Assembly: GCA_025175895.1 (NCBI GenBank)
Contig: CM045989.1
Coordinates: 131,081,272 to 131,145,271 of the forward strand
Origin: Wurfbainia villosa
Taxonomy: Eukaryota; Streptophyta; Magnoliopsida; Zingiberales; Zingiberaceae
Length of the DNA stretch: 64,000 nt
Direction: 5' to 3'
Shown here in pieces: positions 45,822 through 58,229 of this stretch (position 1 is its first letter; each line of letters begins with the position of its first letter). The notes under the pieces are model-generated. The model searched no databases and was not told the DNA's origin. It saw nothing but the letters and a program-made list of their open reading frames with translations. A program made the translations under genes and the position numbers.

Positions 45822-45834
45822 TTGGTATCAGAGC
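45822..45834 (+). other. Primer binding site of Copia 3
   Basis: TTGGTATCAGAGC lies one base after the LTR end CCCAACA, matching initiator Met tRNA. Confidence 0.92.
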
Positions 45835-46879
45835 CACGGTTTCCGGTTTTGTGTGTTTTGGATTCGGTTAATTTTTTATGCATTTTTCATATATTATATG
45901 TGCCGGATAATAGTAGGATATGCGTAGTTTAACTTTTTGGTTGCAGGCATAAGATCCGACTATTATGGCCATGTGTGTGTATGTGAATGGATGTGTGTAA
46001 ACAAATTTATTATTTGAATCCTCGGGGTTGACGAGGCTAGATTAGTATTTAATTTTTGTAATTAAATATGGCATTGTTTAGCCGCTCATTTTAGTTTACT
46101 TTCGATCTAGATTATTTGTACACTCCTTCGTGGAGTATAGGATCGATGGATGTAAATTAAAATGTTTTATCTCGGCTCGGAACTCTTTGGTGACTTGCGC
46201 ACGGGAAAAGATGGAGCGGACGAGGTGGCCACACGACGGGATGCATATTGGAGGACAATGCCATAATAGTTGGAAAAATTCTGTTTTTTCTATATTTATT
46301 GCTTATTTGTTTTATATGCATGTTGTGTGTGATTTAAAATTCCTCATTTGCAATTTACTAAGTGGGAGAGGGATATTTTAATTAATTCCCGCGGCCTCCA
46401 TTACAATTTGACGTGTGATGCGAACAAACTTGTGTGTTGGCTCACAGTGCCTTCCTCCTCATGACGGGTTTGTTTGCGGATCACTAGGTCAAATAATGGT
46501 TATAGGAAATTATCTAGGAGCATGTGTACTTCCACTGGTAAGGCACATAATCCAAAATAATTCCCTTAGTATCGTGTAATGGTGCACACTTAGATGCAAA
46601 TAAAAAGTATCCTCCCCATCGGAGTCACTGCTTTTATTTGTAGGGCCAAAGAGGAACCAACTATTAATTTTATTTGTCCAAAAGTAAGGTTGACAAGATA
46701 ATAAAATTAATGGGTAAAACCTCCTCTTACAAATGTAGGTTTCAGATATCGTCCACACAGTGGCATACTGAAATTCTCGGTGTTTTGAGGTGTTGGTTGA
46801 TTTGAGATTTTATTGTTTTGAGGAATCAATAATATTTGAAATCTAATATTTTTGATCATTGTGATTTTAGGAATTTCAA
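45835..46879 (+). other. Copia 3 untranslated leader
   Basis: There is no gene. Two small inverted repeats are visible: CCTCG with CGAGG at about 46021-46037, and ACTCC with GGAGT around a TTCG loop at about 46121-46137. The four-fold TTGGACTCACTCCAA hairpin of Copia 1 is absent. Confidence 0.55.
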
Positions 46880-47640
46880 ATGGCTTTCAACCCACTTCTT
46901 TGTGATTTTAAAAGAAAACAAACTTCTTGGTCCAAACTACATTGATTGGAAAAGAAACTGGATATTGTCTTAAGCTAGGAGTACAAATTTGTACTCTTGA
47001 GTGTCATCCTCCTAAGCCCACCGATGACTCGATGAAAAGGAGAAAGAACATTATAAGAAATGGGTTAAGGCAGATGAGATGACACGATGTTACATTTTGG
47101 CATCTATGTCAAATGTGCTGCAACATCAGCATCAGGCCATAGCCACAACTTATGACATGATGTTCAATCTCAAGGAACTTTTCGGACATCAGAGTAGGGC
47201 GGCTAAGCGAGAGGCAATGAGAAACTTGATGGCGACCACCATGGTCGAGGAACACCGTTAGGGACCATGTTCTCAAGATGATGGCTCATCTTAATGAGAT
47301 GGAAGTCCTCGGAGATCGATGGGAAACCAGTCGATATCATTCTCGATCTCTGCCTAGGAGTTTTGGCGATTCGCCTCACTACAACATGAACAAGAGGTTG
47401 TATTCGTTGGCGGAGCTTCGTGAGAACTCGGCGGCGGAGAGGGCTTTTTCGTCGAGTTCTCAAGCCATGGTCGCTCGGAAGGTTTCTTCCTCTAAGCGAA
47501 GGTAAGAAGAAGAAGAAGCAAGGTGGAGCGAAGAAAGTGGCGGGAGGACCTCGAGCGAGGAGTGAAGAAGCCGAAAGGCAAGTGCTTCACTTGCAAGCGG
47601 TGGACATTGGAAGGCGGTGTCCTCGCCGAAAGAATAAAGG
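46880..47640 (+). pseudogene. Copia 3 gag (multiple frameshifts)
   Basis: The ATG at 46880 is followed within about 50 bases by a shift. Pieces in different frames read LLGPNYIDWKRN, MTRCYILASMSNVLQHQHQAI, YDMMFNLKELFGHQSRAAKREAMRNL (47079-47260), MMAHLNEMEVLG (47278), and a lysine-rich basic region with part of a zinc knuckle (47500-47640). The order is that of an Angela/Tork gag. Confidence 0.82.
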
Positions 47641-47689
47641 TATATCTTCTTGTTTAGTTGTTGAAACATGTTTAGCGGTGTTATCTACG

Positions 47690-47963
47690 ACTGGTGTGTA
47701 GATCGAGCCTTGATCATGTCTGCAATACTTTGCGAGGTTCGAGAAACCCGACTGACTAGGTGAGGAGAAATCATCAGTCTTCATGGGCAATGCTTGAAGG
47801 TGGCGGCTATTGCGTGGGAGGCGTTTATTTATCTTTTGATAGGAATAAATTTTTGGTGTTGAGAAATTGTCTTTATGTACCTACTTTTAGAAAGAATTTA
47901 ATTTCAGTTTCTAAATTGTTTTTGGATGGATATTACATTTCTTTTAATGACAAGTGGTTATAA
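47690..47963 (+). pseudogene. Copia 3 protease remnant
   Basis: The expected D-S-G/T-G site near 47700 is destroyed by indels. The C-terminal part is readable: GGVYLSFDRNKFLVLRNC, LYVPTFRKNLISVSKLF (47815-47930). Confidence 0.7.
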
Positions 47964-47994
47964 AAGGAATAGGGAGATTATCTGATACAGTACA

Positions 47995-48800
47995 TTGGTT
48001 GGCAATTTATATACTCTTGAACCAAAAACTCCCACGATGCATATAGAAGTAAATAACTCATCTTCTAAATCTAATAAGAGAAAAGAACCTTCGCAAATGA
48101 ACCAAACATATATTTGGCATCTAAGGCTTGGTCATATTAACCTAAGTAGAATTCAAAGGTTGATAGCTGATGGACCTTTGGGTTCATTAGTGGTGGAGGA
48201 TCTCCCAACCTGCGAATCTTGCTTGGAAGGTAAAATGACCAAGAGGCCTTTCAAGGCCAAGGGGTATAGAGCCAAAGATGTGTTGGAAATGGTTCATTCT
48301 GATTTGTGCGGTCCTATGTCTATCCAGGCAAGAGGTGGCTGTGAATACTTCGTCTCTTTTATAGACGATTATTCAAGGTATGGATACATTTACTTGATGC
48401 GCCGCAAGTCTGAATGCTTTGACAAGTTCAAAGAATTCAAGGCTGATGTGGAGAACCGTCAAGGTAAAGTATCAAGACATTCTGATCGATCGTGGTGGCG
48501 AGTACCTCTTGGGAGGATTTAGGAGTTACTTATCAGGTGGGATTCAATCCCAATTATGCACTTTGGCACACCCAGTGAGGAATGGTGTAGCGGAGGCGAA
48601 GGAATAGGACTCTTATGGAGATGGTCGGATCGATGATGAGTTATTACGAGTTACTGTTTAGATTACGGGGTATGCCTTTGGATCGGCAATGTATACTCTG
48701 AACTTGGTTCCATCTAAATCGGTACCTTCTACCTGTAGAATTGTGGGTGGGCAAAAGCCTAGTCACGAGACATTCGGATATGGAGGAGTCCAATAAAGGT
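47995..48800 (+). pseudogene. Copia 3 integrase
   Basis: The zinc module is intact (WHLRLGHINLSRI then CESCLEGKMTKRPF, about 48113-48250). The first aspartate is in HSDLCGPMS (about 48297). The SDRGGEY second aspartate reads in a shifted frame near 48487, and the glutamate region (NGVAEAKE, about 48580) is altered from the usual E-R-x-N-R. The C-terminal part to about 48960 is scattered over frames. Confidence 0.83.
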
Positions 48801-49169
48801 CGAAGGCCGTAAGTTGGAACCTCGCATGTAAGTATGCATGTTTGTTGGCTACCCTAAGGGAACGAAAGGTGGTTTATTTTATAATCCTAGAGATCGAGGT
48901 GATCGTTAGCACGAATGCCGATTTCTAGAGGAGGATTATGTAATGAACCACAAGCCCAAGAGTAGGATTGTTCTCGAGGAGTTGGCAGGGAAGTTTCGAC
49001 TTCAGCACACGCATACAAGAGGATACCCCACAAGTCATCAGACCGCTGTCACAGCAGCATACACGGAGGTACTGTCAGAGGGAGGTTGTTTGTTAGACAA
49101 CCCGATAGATTCATGTTTTTGGGAGAGTCTTGACTTAGTCCCCGTGAACATGAACCCGATCCTGGACAT

Positions 49170-50640
49170 ATGATGAGGCAATCCAAGATAGAGATGCGAT
49201 ATCTTGGCAAAGAGCGATGAATTCAGAGATAGAATCTATGGATTCTAATCAGTCCGGGAGCTAGTAGAGCCACCCGATGGTGTAAAAACCATTGGATGCA
49301 AGTGGATCTACAAGAGAAAGAGAGGAGTAGACGGAAGGTTGAGACCTTCAAAGCTAGGCTTGCATAAAGGGTATACTGTAAAGAGGGTATCGACTATGAG
49401 GAGACCTTTTCACGCAGAGCTATGCTTAAGTCTATCCGGATTCTCTTATCTATAGCTACTCATATGGATTATGAGATATGGCGATGGATGTCAAGACAGC
49501 CTTTCCTTAACTAAGTCTTGAGGAGAACATCTATATGCGGCAACTGAGAGGATTCATTGCTAAAGGCAAAGAGCATCTTGTATGTAAGCTTAATCGGTCC
49601 ATTTATGGATCAAGCAAGCTTCTAGATCTTGGAACATCCGCTTTGATGAGGTAATCCATCATATGGATTTATTCAAAGTCCTGATGAACCTTGTGTATAC
49701 AAGAGATGTGATTAAACGTAGTGGTGTTTCTTGTACTATACGTAGATGACATTTTGTTAGTTGGCAACAATATCAAAGTGTTATCGACGTAAGGGTATGG
49801 TTGTCCAAACAGCTTTGACATGAAGGACTTGGGAGAAGTGGACACATCCTTGGGATCAAAGTTATAAGGATCGCAAGAAAAGGATGTTGTGCTTATCTCA
49901 AGCTTCATATATTGACACTATCCTTGCTGCTTTAGCATGCGTAACTCCAAGAAAGGTTTTCTACCTTTTAGGCATGGAGTTCCTTTATCTAAAGAGATGT
50001 GTCCCAAAACATCAAAGGAGATAGAGGACATGAAGGCGGTTCCTTATGCTTCGCAGAGGGAAGCCTTATGTATGTTATGCTATGTATGAGACCGATATCC
50101 GCTTTGCTGGGCATGGTTAGCAGACATCGTGAGTTCTGATAGGACATTGGATCGCAGTAAAGCATATATCAAGTACCCGAGAAGGACTAGGGATTATATC
50201 CGTTTACTGTGCAGATCAATTAGTCCTGTGGGTTACACGGATTCGATTTCCAATCGATAGGGACAAGAGTAAGTCTACCTCGGGTTTGTGTTTACTTTTG
50301 GAGGTGGAGCCATAGTATGGAGGAGTGTCAAGGTAAATGCGGGCGGACTCTACCATGGAAGCCGAGTATGTGGCACCGAGGCACCAAGGAAGTCAGATGG
50401 CTCAGAACTTCTTGATGGACTTGGATGTGATTCCCGGTTTGCCTGTAACTATCACAATTTATTGTGATAATAAAGTGGTGCATGGTAAAACTCAAGGAAC
50501 CACGAGCCCATAAGGCAGTAAACACATAGAGCGCAAGTACCACCTCATACGAGAGATCGTAAGCGAGGAGAAGTTGTCGCCAAGATTGCATCGAGGATAA
50601 CCCGGATCCATTCACTAAGGCCCTTCCAAATAAAGCGCTT
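49170..50640 (+). pseudogene. Copia 3 RT and RNase H remnant
   Basis: Pieces in alternating frames: IGCKWIYKRKR (about 49290), MDYEIW (about 49465), KQASRSWNIRFDEV (about 49610), a YVDDILLV-type active site (about 49740-49765), KDLGE (about 49823), and the RNase H end near 50340-50640 including DPFTKALP (about 50605). Almost every block is separated from the next by a small indel, often one that removes part of a CAG or CTG. Confidence 0.82.
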
Positions 50641-50707
50641 TGATAGGCATGTGGAGGACATGGGGATCGAGATGTATGGCAGTGATGACAAAGATAGTCT
50701 TTTAGTA

Positions 50708-50719
50708 TAAGTGGGAGAT
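50708..50719 (+). other. Polypurine tract of Copia 3
   Basis: TAAGTGGGAGAT lies directly before the TGTTGAATG start of the 3' LTR. Confidence 0.82.
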
Positions 50720-52830
50720 TGTTGAATGTATACAAAGCCTAGCTCTTTTGTATTTAACATTTTATTTTGAAATAAGAATCACATGATCATTGTTTGCATT
50801 TTATATATTCATTATATATGTGCATATTGTCTAATATTTTACATTGTAGATAACATGGTGCTTGGTGTGGCATGTAAGATCATGTTATCACCCTTGTAAA
50901 ATATAAGGTAGGCTCACCACAACCAAGATGGTTTTGGATAAACCATTGGCATGGTTGTAGTGTAGCTTGGTATTGTTTTGTCTTGAACATAAAGTTACAC
51001 TAGTACACTTAGGTGTATTGAGCAGGACCGACATAGAGGTGATTCAATTTATTGCTGACTACATAATTGAATCGGACCTCGAATATTATGTTGTACATGC
51101 TCTTAATCCCGATATAATAACGGGCACATGTACTTAGTATTTATTTCTTTAATTTACAGTGGGTGAGATTTAGATGGATTAAATCAATATGCCCTTAAGT
51201 TGGGAAATAATATTATTTACATGGTGTGCCGCTTGATTATAGGAGGAAACCGTGTCCTATATATTAGGTTGATGATGTCCCTTGAGGAGCTCATAAGGTT
51301 CATCATGTAACCCAAATGGTTGACTTAGTCAACATGATGATAAGGTTGAGTGGTACTACTCGAGGAGTTAGATGTTAATTAATTGATGGTCAGTAAATCA
51401 ATTAATTGACGGACATTCGATATCTTAAACACGGGGAGATTAATGTACAAATAATATATAGAGCCCATATTAATTTATGGGGGTTGGTGAGGTAGTTCAA
51501 TGATGATCCTCTAGTGGAATGGAACATCATTGATGGATCAAGTATGTGTGGTTCCGATCCATCGGGTGGCCAAGACCCAACTCCTCCTTATGGTCCCTAT
51601 CGTAGCCTAATATAATCCTTGTGAAGTCTAGATCCAAGAATGTAAAACAAAACCTAGAACCAACGGTTAGGATTAAATCCCTAAGATCCGATGGTTAGGA
51701 TGAAACCCTAGAACCAACGGTTGGGATTAAATCCCTAAGATCCGATGGTTAGGATGAAACCCTAGAATCGACGGTTGAGATCAAATCCCTAGATCCGACG
51801 GTTGGGATAAAACCCTAGATCCGACGGTTGGGATGAAATCCTAGATCCGACGATTAGGATGAAATCCTAGATCCGACGGTTGAGATGAAACCCTAGATCC
51901 GACGGTTGGGATAAAACCCTAGATCCGACGGTGGAGGTTAAATTCCTAGATCCGACGGATGAGATTAAAGGAGGCTTAAGCCCTATTCTATAAATAGGTT
52001 CTTAGGGTTGGTGACAAAGAAAAAAAGATAAGGAGATTGGTTTTGAATTAGGGTTAGGGTTTGGCTCATCTTCCATTGGCGGCTAGGGTTTGGCGGCTAC
52101 AAGCTTGGGCGGCAAGCTAGGGTTTGGCCGGTCATCCCTCTCTTCTCCTCCTTGGTTTTGGGCGGCACTCTTCCCTTTTCCTTGCTCCTTGGCTGGCGGT
52201 TCTCCATCCATTGGTGGCCGGCAATCATCTTCCTCCAATCTCTCCAAGGTGGCCGGCGGTTTCCATTCATTTGGTGGCCGGCGCATCATCCACTTGCTCC
52301 TTGGTCGGCGGTTGCACCAAATTCCCTAATTTGGTGGTCGGTTCTAGATAGGAAAGGTATTTGTGATTGCTTCTCTTTGTTCGCAGCGGACAAGGTAGAG
52401 AAGAAAGTGATCAAGAAGGCTTCAACTCGTGGAGGATCTTCGTCCACACATCGTCCACAAGAAGGATAGGACATACGATAGAAGATCGTAAGGTATAAAG
52501 TTGTTTTTAACTTTATTTACAGATCTGAATATGTTCTTTAATATTTTGATTATGCATGTGTATGAATGGATATATATTGTATAATCATGGACCCCGAAGA
52601 CAAACACAAAAACCGGCGATCCATCCGTCGTCTTTTTCGCGGCTAACCAACTAGAAGAGTTGTGTTGCTTGAACAACTAGTTTGTTCAAGTGACCACTCA
52701 AGTTGTTAGCACGACGATGAATAGGTTGTGCCAAGGAAGCTCATCCCATCCGGATTAAGTCTTTCATTAGTGAAAATTTTAATCCGGGGACATGGGAGCC
52801 AATGAGCCTCCGAAGCGAGACATCCCAACA
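50720..52830 (+). repeat. 3' LTR of Copia 3 (2111 bp)
   Basis: It matches 43711-45820 along its length. Many differences in the first 500 bases fall at CTG/CAG: TACTGAAAG against TACAAAG, TCAGTCCC against TCACCC, CCAGCTGG against CCAAATGG. Confidence 0.93.
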
Positions 52831-52835
52831 AGAAA

Positions 52836-53011
52836 TACCTATCATTTTCTCTCGACACTGTGTGTTCCTTTTAGACTTTGTGTTTTGGTTGGAAGGAACG
52901 ATCCTTGCATGTAGTAGATAAGTGTCTATCAAAGGAAACTCTAGAAACACGATGGAATGATGACTTGACTTAGCTTGAAGATTAATTAATGTTTTTGGAT
53001 CAAGTTATACA
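52836..53011. other. Spacer between Copia 3 and the gag-only element
   Basis: About 175 bases of unremarkable AT-rich sequence; no feature seen. Confidence 0.5.
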
Positions 53012-53016
53012 TTACG

Positions 53017-54724
53017 TGTTGGTGCAATCGACCCATGTCACGATTGACCAAACTCTAGTTTGACTCGAGTAGTATTTTGATGTTTGTGTTTTGATGTTTG
53101 ATGATAAGTTGACCATTATTTGACAATGTATTGACTATATGGTTGACATAGGGTTGACCATATGATGGAGAAGTACAAGTCTTGAGTACTTGACATGGAA
53201 AGTCCAAGCATGAGTCTTGGCAAGGGAAAGTCCAAGCTTGAGTCTTGGCAATTGGAAAGTCCAACATGGGTTGGCAAGGAAAGTCCAAAGGTGTAGTCTT
53301 GGCCATGTAAGTCCAAGGGTGTAGTTTTGGCCACGTAAGTCCAAGTCATGGGGACTTGGTATTTGAGAAGTCCAAGTGTGTAGTCTTGGCCACGTAAGTC
53401 TAAAAGTATAGTCTTGGCAGTGAAAGTCCAAGTCATAGGTACTTGGCATTTGGGAAGTCTAAGGGTTGATATTGGCAGCATAAAGTCCAAGGGTAGAGTC
53501 TTGGCAGCATAAGTCCAATGGTTAGTGGCGTAAAGTTCAAGGGTGGAGTCTTGGCAGCATAAGTCCAATGGTTAGTGGCGTAAAGTTCAAGGGTGGAGTC
53601 TTGGCAGCATAAGTTCAATGGTTGGCGGTGTTAAGTCCAAGCATGAGTTTTGGCAGCGTAAGCCCAAATGTGCCTTGGCAGTGTAAAATAGCTTTGCATG
53701 ACAATAGCCGATGGAAGCACCTGAAGGCTAGCGTATGGATGACTTGGAGGGTTCTGATAGGCATAGGGCTGATGAAGGTGGCTAGAAGGCTTAGGTCTAG
53801 GCTAAGGGTGGTCTAGCAAGTATGAGGGCATCATACTTGAGTTTAAACCTCATGATTGAGATTTAGCAATCGACTGAGTTTATGGACCAGTTGACTGGTC
53901 AAGTGTTTGACACTTGGCAGCCGAGTTGACACTGAGCAATCGACTAGCGTTCAACTGTGGAAAATAGCCTTGGTAGTCGACTGCCATGAATGGGCAGTCG
54001 ACTGTCCATGAGCAGTCGATTGACATGGAGGGCAGTCGACTGCTGCTGGTTTTGGTCGCGAAGGCAGAATGCTCCATAGTCGATAGAGCAGTCGACTGCT
54101 GGGAATGATAGTCGACTGTCAGTATATCCGTTGGCTTCAATGCCAACATGGATCAAGTCCGTTGTGAGACAATGACACTGTTGGCAATTGACTGGGGCCT
54201 TTTGGCAGTCGACTGCCAGGTGGAAATCTAGGTCGCACAGAGGGATAAAAGGAGCTCGACAAGGAGAATTTCCACAGTGATTTTCTTGGGCGATTTGAAG
54301 GGGATAGTTGTTGCTTTCCAGTCCTTCAAGGCTAGTCCAAGGTGATCAACAAGCAAGCATTCAAAAGCACATTTATAAAGTTGTTTTACTTGTATTTGTG
54401 TAGTTTACTTGTATTTTCTTGTATTTCTTGTTTATTTTTGTAAGATCGCTTATACGAGATTTCTCCACCTCCGATGTGCTTTTGAGAAGAAGTTTATTGA
54501 GTAGTGGTGTGTACATCACTAGAGCTCGTTGAGCTCACCCCGTGGAGTAGGAACCCTAAGGTTCCAAACCATGTATATCTTGTGTATTTTATTTATGCTT
54601 TATTATTATTTCCGCTGCGCATATTAATGAACATTGTAGACAAACATGCAACCATGATCAAATTGCATCAAGCAACGAAAATGCGCCATTCACCCCCCCT
54701 CTAGCCCTCACCGAAGTTCCTACA
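53017..54724 (+). repeat. 5' LTR of the gag-only element (1708 bp)
   Basis: TGTTGGTGCAATCG to TTCCTACA. The CCAAG hairpin array is at about 53170-53685, GTCGAC palindromes at 53865-54220, and a TATA-like ATAAAAGG at about 54245. The AGTA/(A)AA hairpin at 54541-54573 has a six-pair inner stem GGAACC with GGTTCC. A C-run with CTCTAGC precedes the end. Confidence 0.92.
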
Positions 54725-54726
54725 AT

Positions 54727-54738
54727 TGGTATCATAGC
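54727..54738 (+). other. Primer binding site of the gag-only element
   Basis: TGGTATCATAGC has one mismatch to the usual TGGTATCAGAGC, two bases after the LTR end. Confidence 0.82.
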
Positions 54739-54785
54739 TAGGAGCTCTTCTACGGATTAATAACCGGGAGCAAACACGCTAGAGG

Positions 54786-56482
54786 ATGGAGTTGCCAAAT
54801 GATGGTTTTGGGTAGGATATCAACACACAAATTTCATACACCTTCTATGGACGATAAGACTTCAATCAATGGAAGGGAAGGATTAAAGAATTCATAATGA
54901 TGAGGGACTTTGAAGATTGGTCCGGCTTGATGGAAGGATTTGAATATCCAAGAGGGTCAAATGGACGATTCCTCAAGATGAAGAAATGGACCGAGGAACA
55001 ACTCCAAGAATTTAAGAAAAATAAGAAGGTAATAAAATTCTTGATTGATTTAATTCCTAATGATATTTTGTATAGTTTAGGTGAATACATGGACGCCAAG
55101 GAGCTATGGAGCAAGTTGGCAAAATTCCATGAGGAGCCTCACTCGGTCCAAGAAGATAAGGAAGAAGAGGAGTGCTCATCTTCTCAAGCTCAAGAAGAAT
55201 ATGGATTATCATCCCAAGAGCTTGAGGATTCGGAAGTTGAGAAGGAGTCAACATCCAGATAGATGGAAGAGGAAGAATTAGAGGAAGCTTCCACCTCTAG
55301 GATTGAGGGGGAGGATTTTAGATCACCGGAGCCGGAGCAAAATCAAGAAGTAGCGTCAACCTCCGGAAGAGATGAAGAACCAATTCCGGCCACCATCAAC
55401 CTAGGTAACTCAAGCATTCTAATTAAAAATAAAATCCATATTATATGCTTTGAGTGTAGGGAAGTCGGACACTACAAGAGCAAGTGTTTGAAACGGGTCA
55501 AGAAGACGACACAAGTCATGCCAAAGGCCAAGGAGACTGCAGCCCCAACAATTAAAAGCAAGGAGCACATGATGTGCTTCAAATCCAATCAAAAGGGGTA
55601 CTATAGGAGTCAATGCCCTAGGGGGATGAAGAAAAACCAAGAAGGAGCATCACATGTAGGGGGAGCTTTAAAAGCAAACCCTAAGGTATATTTTAGTAAT
55701 GCACCTTCGAATTTTCATGTCAAAAAGCATGCTAGGAGTAATGTTAATAATCTTGCTATTGTTTATGAAAAGCATGTTGGAAATAATAAATTCTATTGTT
55801 TAGGTGCTAAGAGTTGTAATTTTAGAACTAAGGAGAAATTTGGGACTAATAACTCTAGACCTATTCTACCTAAGGAGTCCATTAGGAAGGTAGAGAATTA
55901 CCTAAGCATTAATCCTAAGAAGGGTAGACATATGCCTAGGAAGAATCTTTCCCAAAGGGTTAATGAAAAATCAAAATTGGGAAGATTAGAGTTAGAAAAC
56001 CAAGCCTTGAGAAATTGGAAAAGACCCTTAGAAAGATGCAAAATCAAATGCAAAGGTCAAATAGTCAAAATTTAGGATCAAGGAGTCAAAACCTAGGGTC
56101 TAGGAAGCAAGGTTCATCTAAGGGCAAGAAAGGTTTGGGTCACAAACCTAAGCCCAAGGAGACCTATCATAGTGTTCCATTCGATTATGGAATCATTCAT
56201 AGGTCTAGGAAGACCAAGGTTACTAGGGAAGCTATCCCTAAGGGTAACCATGGTGTGTGTCTAGTGGCTAAGTTTTTAAGGAAACCTAGGGAAGCTACTA
56301 AGAAGGTTACAAGGGGAGTTGCCCCTAGAGTTAACCTAAGTAAGACCAAAATGACCAAGGCTTCAAAGCCTAGAAGGATCATTAGGAAGGTATCAAGGGA
56401 AGTCATCCCTAGTGAATACCTTGTAAACCCAAGGAGCTTCAATAGGTATTGGATTCCTAGGAGCGTGATTGATTCACGCTAA
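54786..56482 (+). pseudogene. SIRE-type gag of the gag-only element
   Basis: The ATG at 54786 opens a frame with stops at 54813-54815, 54855-54857 and 55260-55262, all in the same frame. It includes QWKGRIKEFI, DWSGLMEGFEYP, LKMKKWTEEQLQEFKKN, AKELWSKLAKFHE, an acidic serine-rich linker, and two zinc knuckles: CFECREVGHYKSKC (about 55448) and CFKSNQKGYYRSQC (about 55578). In the second the usual glycine-histidine pair reads GY-Y. A shift near 56030 leads to the basic C-terminal tail (to 56482) ending NRYWIPRS, typical of SIRE gag. Confidence 0.88.
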
Positions 56483-58215
56483 ATGGGTTAGGTTGTGTCA
56501 ACTTGAATTGGTGGGGTAGTTAACCTAACCATAGCAAAGTTGACACTTTATGTCATCTCCAAAGTAATGTGATACTTTGGAAATGTGGTTAGAATTTTAA
56601 TCCTAAAGGATTTTAGGATGTGCTAATATAATTCATGGAAGTTGAAAAATTAATCAAATTAGCACAATTAGGTTTAGAGGTATTGGTGTGTCATTTTTAG
56701 GTTTTTGGCACACTAGGGATTAGTGGTAATATGACAAAAAGAACTTAATCATAACAAATGAAAATTAATACTAAAACTTAGGTATTCTTATACCTTTATA
56801 TTTTATTTGCCATGATTAGTTTGTCATATGTTATGTCATGACATCATATTTCTTTTTAATCTTATAAAATGTTATGATCATGCTTAGGATTAGTTTTTAT
56901 GTCATGTGTTATTTAGATTATCTTCATATGCCATGACATAATGATTATTGACACATGTTTATTTATGCTATCACTTATGTCATAATCATCATTCATGCAT
57001 TAATTGAAATTGATTTAAGGACTATGACATGATTTGAAGTCTCATGTATAAGGGAATCAAATAGAGTTGTCTAGAAAAATACATGAGACCCTAGATTAGG
57101 ATGAACAAAACTCACATCTCACATCACATTGACATGTGTGTGTATTCATACACCCTAGACACATGTGAGATGCTAGGAAATGAGTTAAGTTTAAGGTGCA
57201 TAGTTTTTGCATCTAGATGAACTCAAACTCATCTTATACCATGGATGAATCATGAGGAAAGTTTATGTACAAGTCATGTGCATTAAGCCTATAGACCATG
57301 GTTCAATATAAGGTTTTAAAATCATTTTAGAAAACTTTGGTGCAGTATATCTTTTGATAGAAGTCACTATTGAAGAAGTTGATACAAAATAGGTCAAAAG
57401 TATTGAAGTTATCAATGACTTTGAATTTTGTGTGAATCTCACTAGTTTATGGGTATTTTATTTTTCAAATATTTTTCACCCATAATAATTGACTTAAGTA
57501 TTATACGTATGAAGTTTCATGATTTTTCAAATTACGTATAATTACTTATGTATTTCTGATCAAGGGAAGTCAATCGTTGACTACAAAGTCGATCACAATG
57601 TTGATTTCGGGTAAACAAGGATGTTTAGCCCAGATTTTAGCTATGTTAGGCTACCCTAACTGCTCCTAACCCTGGGATGTGCTTGGGAAAGCATTACAAA
57701 GGGTGAAAATTCATTGGATATGGATTAGGAGAATTGTTTAGGGAGTGTATCAAATTTTAAGGTACGTGAAAGTTCAAGTTTGAACTTTTGACCTGAATTT
57801 TGATGGTTTAGTGTTCCTATAGGCTTAGGGACTCTCCAAGGACATTGTTGGTGCAATGGTCAAGGGGGAGCAAGCCTTTAGGGAGAGGTTATTCATCATG
57901 GGATGATGAATGTGTTCTTCCTCATAAGGGGGAGAATTTGGAGAAGTGAGGATTGCCTCTCTTTAGTGATATGGAACTTATCACTAGGAAGAGTGAAGGC
58001 ATCCTAGATGTTTTTGGACCAAGGGTGAGATTGTAAGATCTCATTAAGATATGAGACATTGATACCCTTGGAAAGAGCCTTTTGATGTGTGTCAAAAAAG
58101 AGGAGAATTGAGTGAGAATTGATAGGAGAATGTGAGAATTCCCAATTTGTAAAATTGGGAGGATTGGATTGAGTTAGTGTTCTAACTCAAAGGTGTTTGG
58201 TTTTTATCAAACATT
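56483..58215 (+). other. Non-coding internal region of the gag-only element
   Basis: 1.7 kb with no pol-like frame. It begins with unstructured AT-rich DNA and repeated CATGACAT/ATGTCATG segments (56825-57000). It ends in GGGGGAGATTG-type purine stretches (57860-58215) like those near other SIRE polypurine tracts. Confidence 0.65.
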
Positions 58216-58229
58216 AAAAAGGGGGAGAT
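58216..58229 (+). other. Polypurine tract of the gag-only element
   Basis: AAAAAGGGGGAGAT lies directly before TGTTGGTGCAATCGG at 58230. Confidence 0.85.

Larger units (their letters stand above)
43711..52830 (+). mobile_element. Copia element 3 (Angela/Tork-like), 9120 bp, coding region ruined
   Basis: The LTRs are 2110 and 2111 bp. A perfect TSD AGAAA is at 43706-43710 and 52831-52835, the Met-tRNA primer site at 45822, and the polypurine tract before 50720. Domain order is gag, protease, integrase, RT, RNase H. Unlike the LTRs, which are nearly collinear, the coding region carries very many one- to three-base indels. Confidence 0.92.

Noticed and set aside
53170..53685. Looks like a CRISPR array (short repeats with variable spacers)
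   Set aside because: Plant retrotransposon LTR; repeats are themselves variable and very short, there are no cas genes, and the same array recurs in many LTRs.
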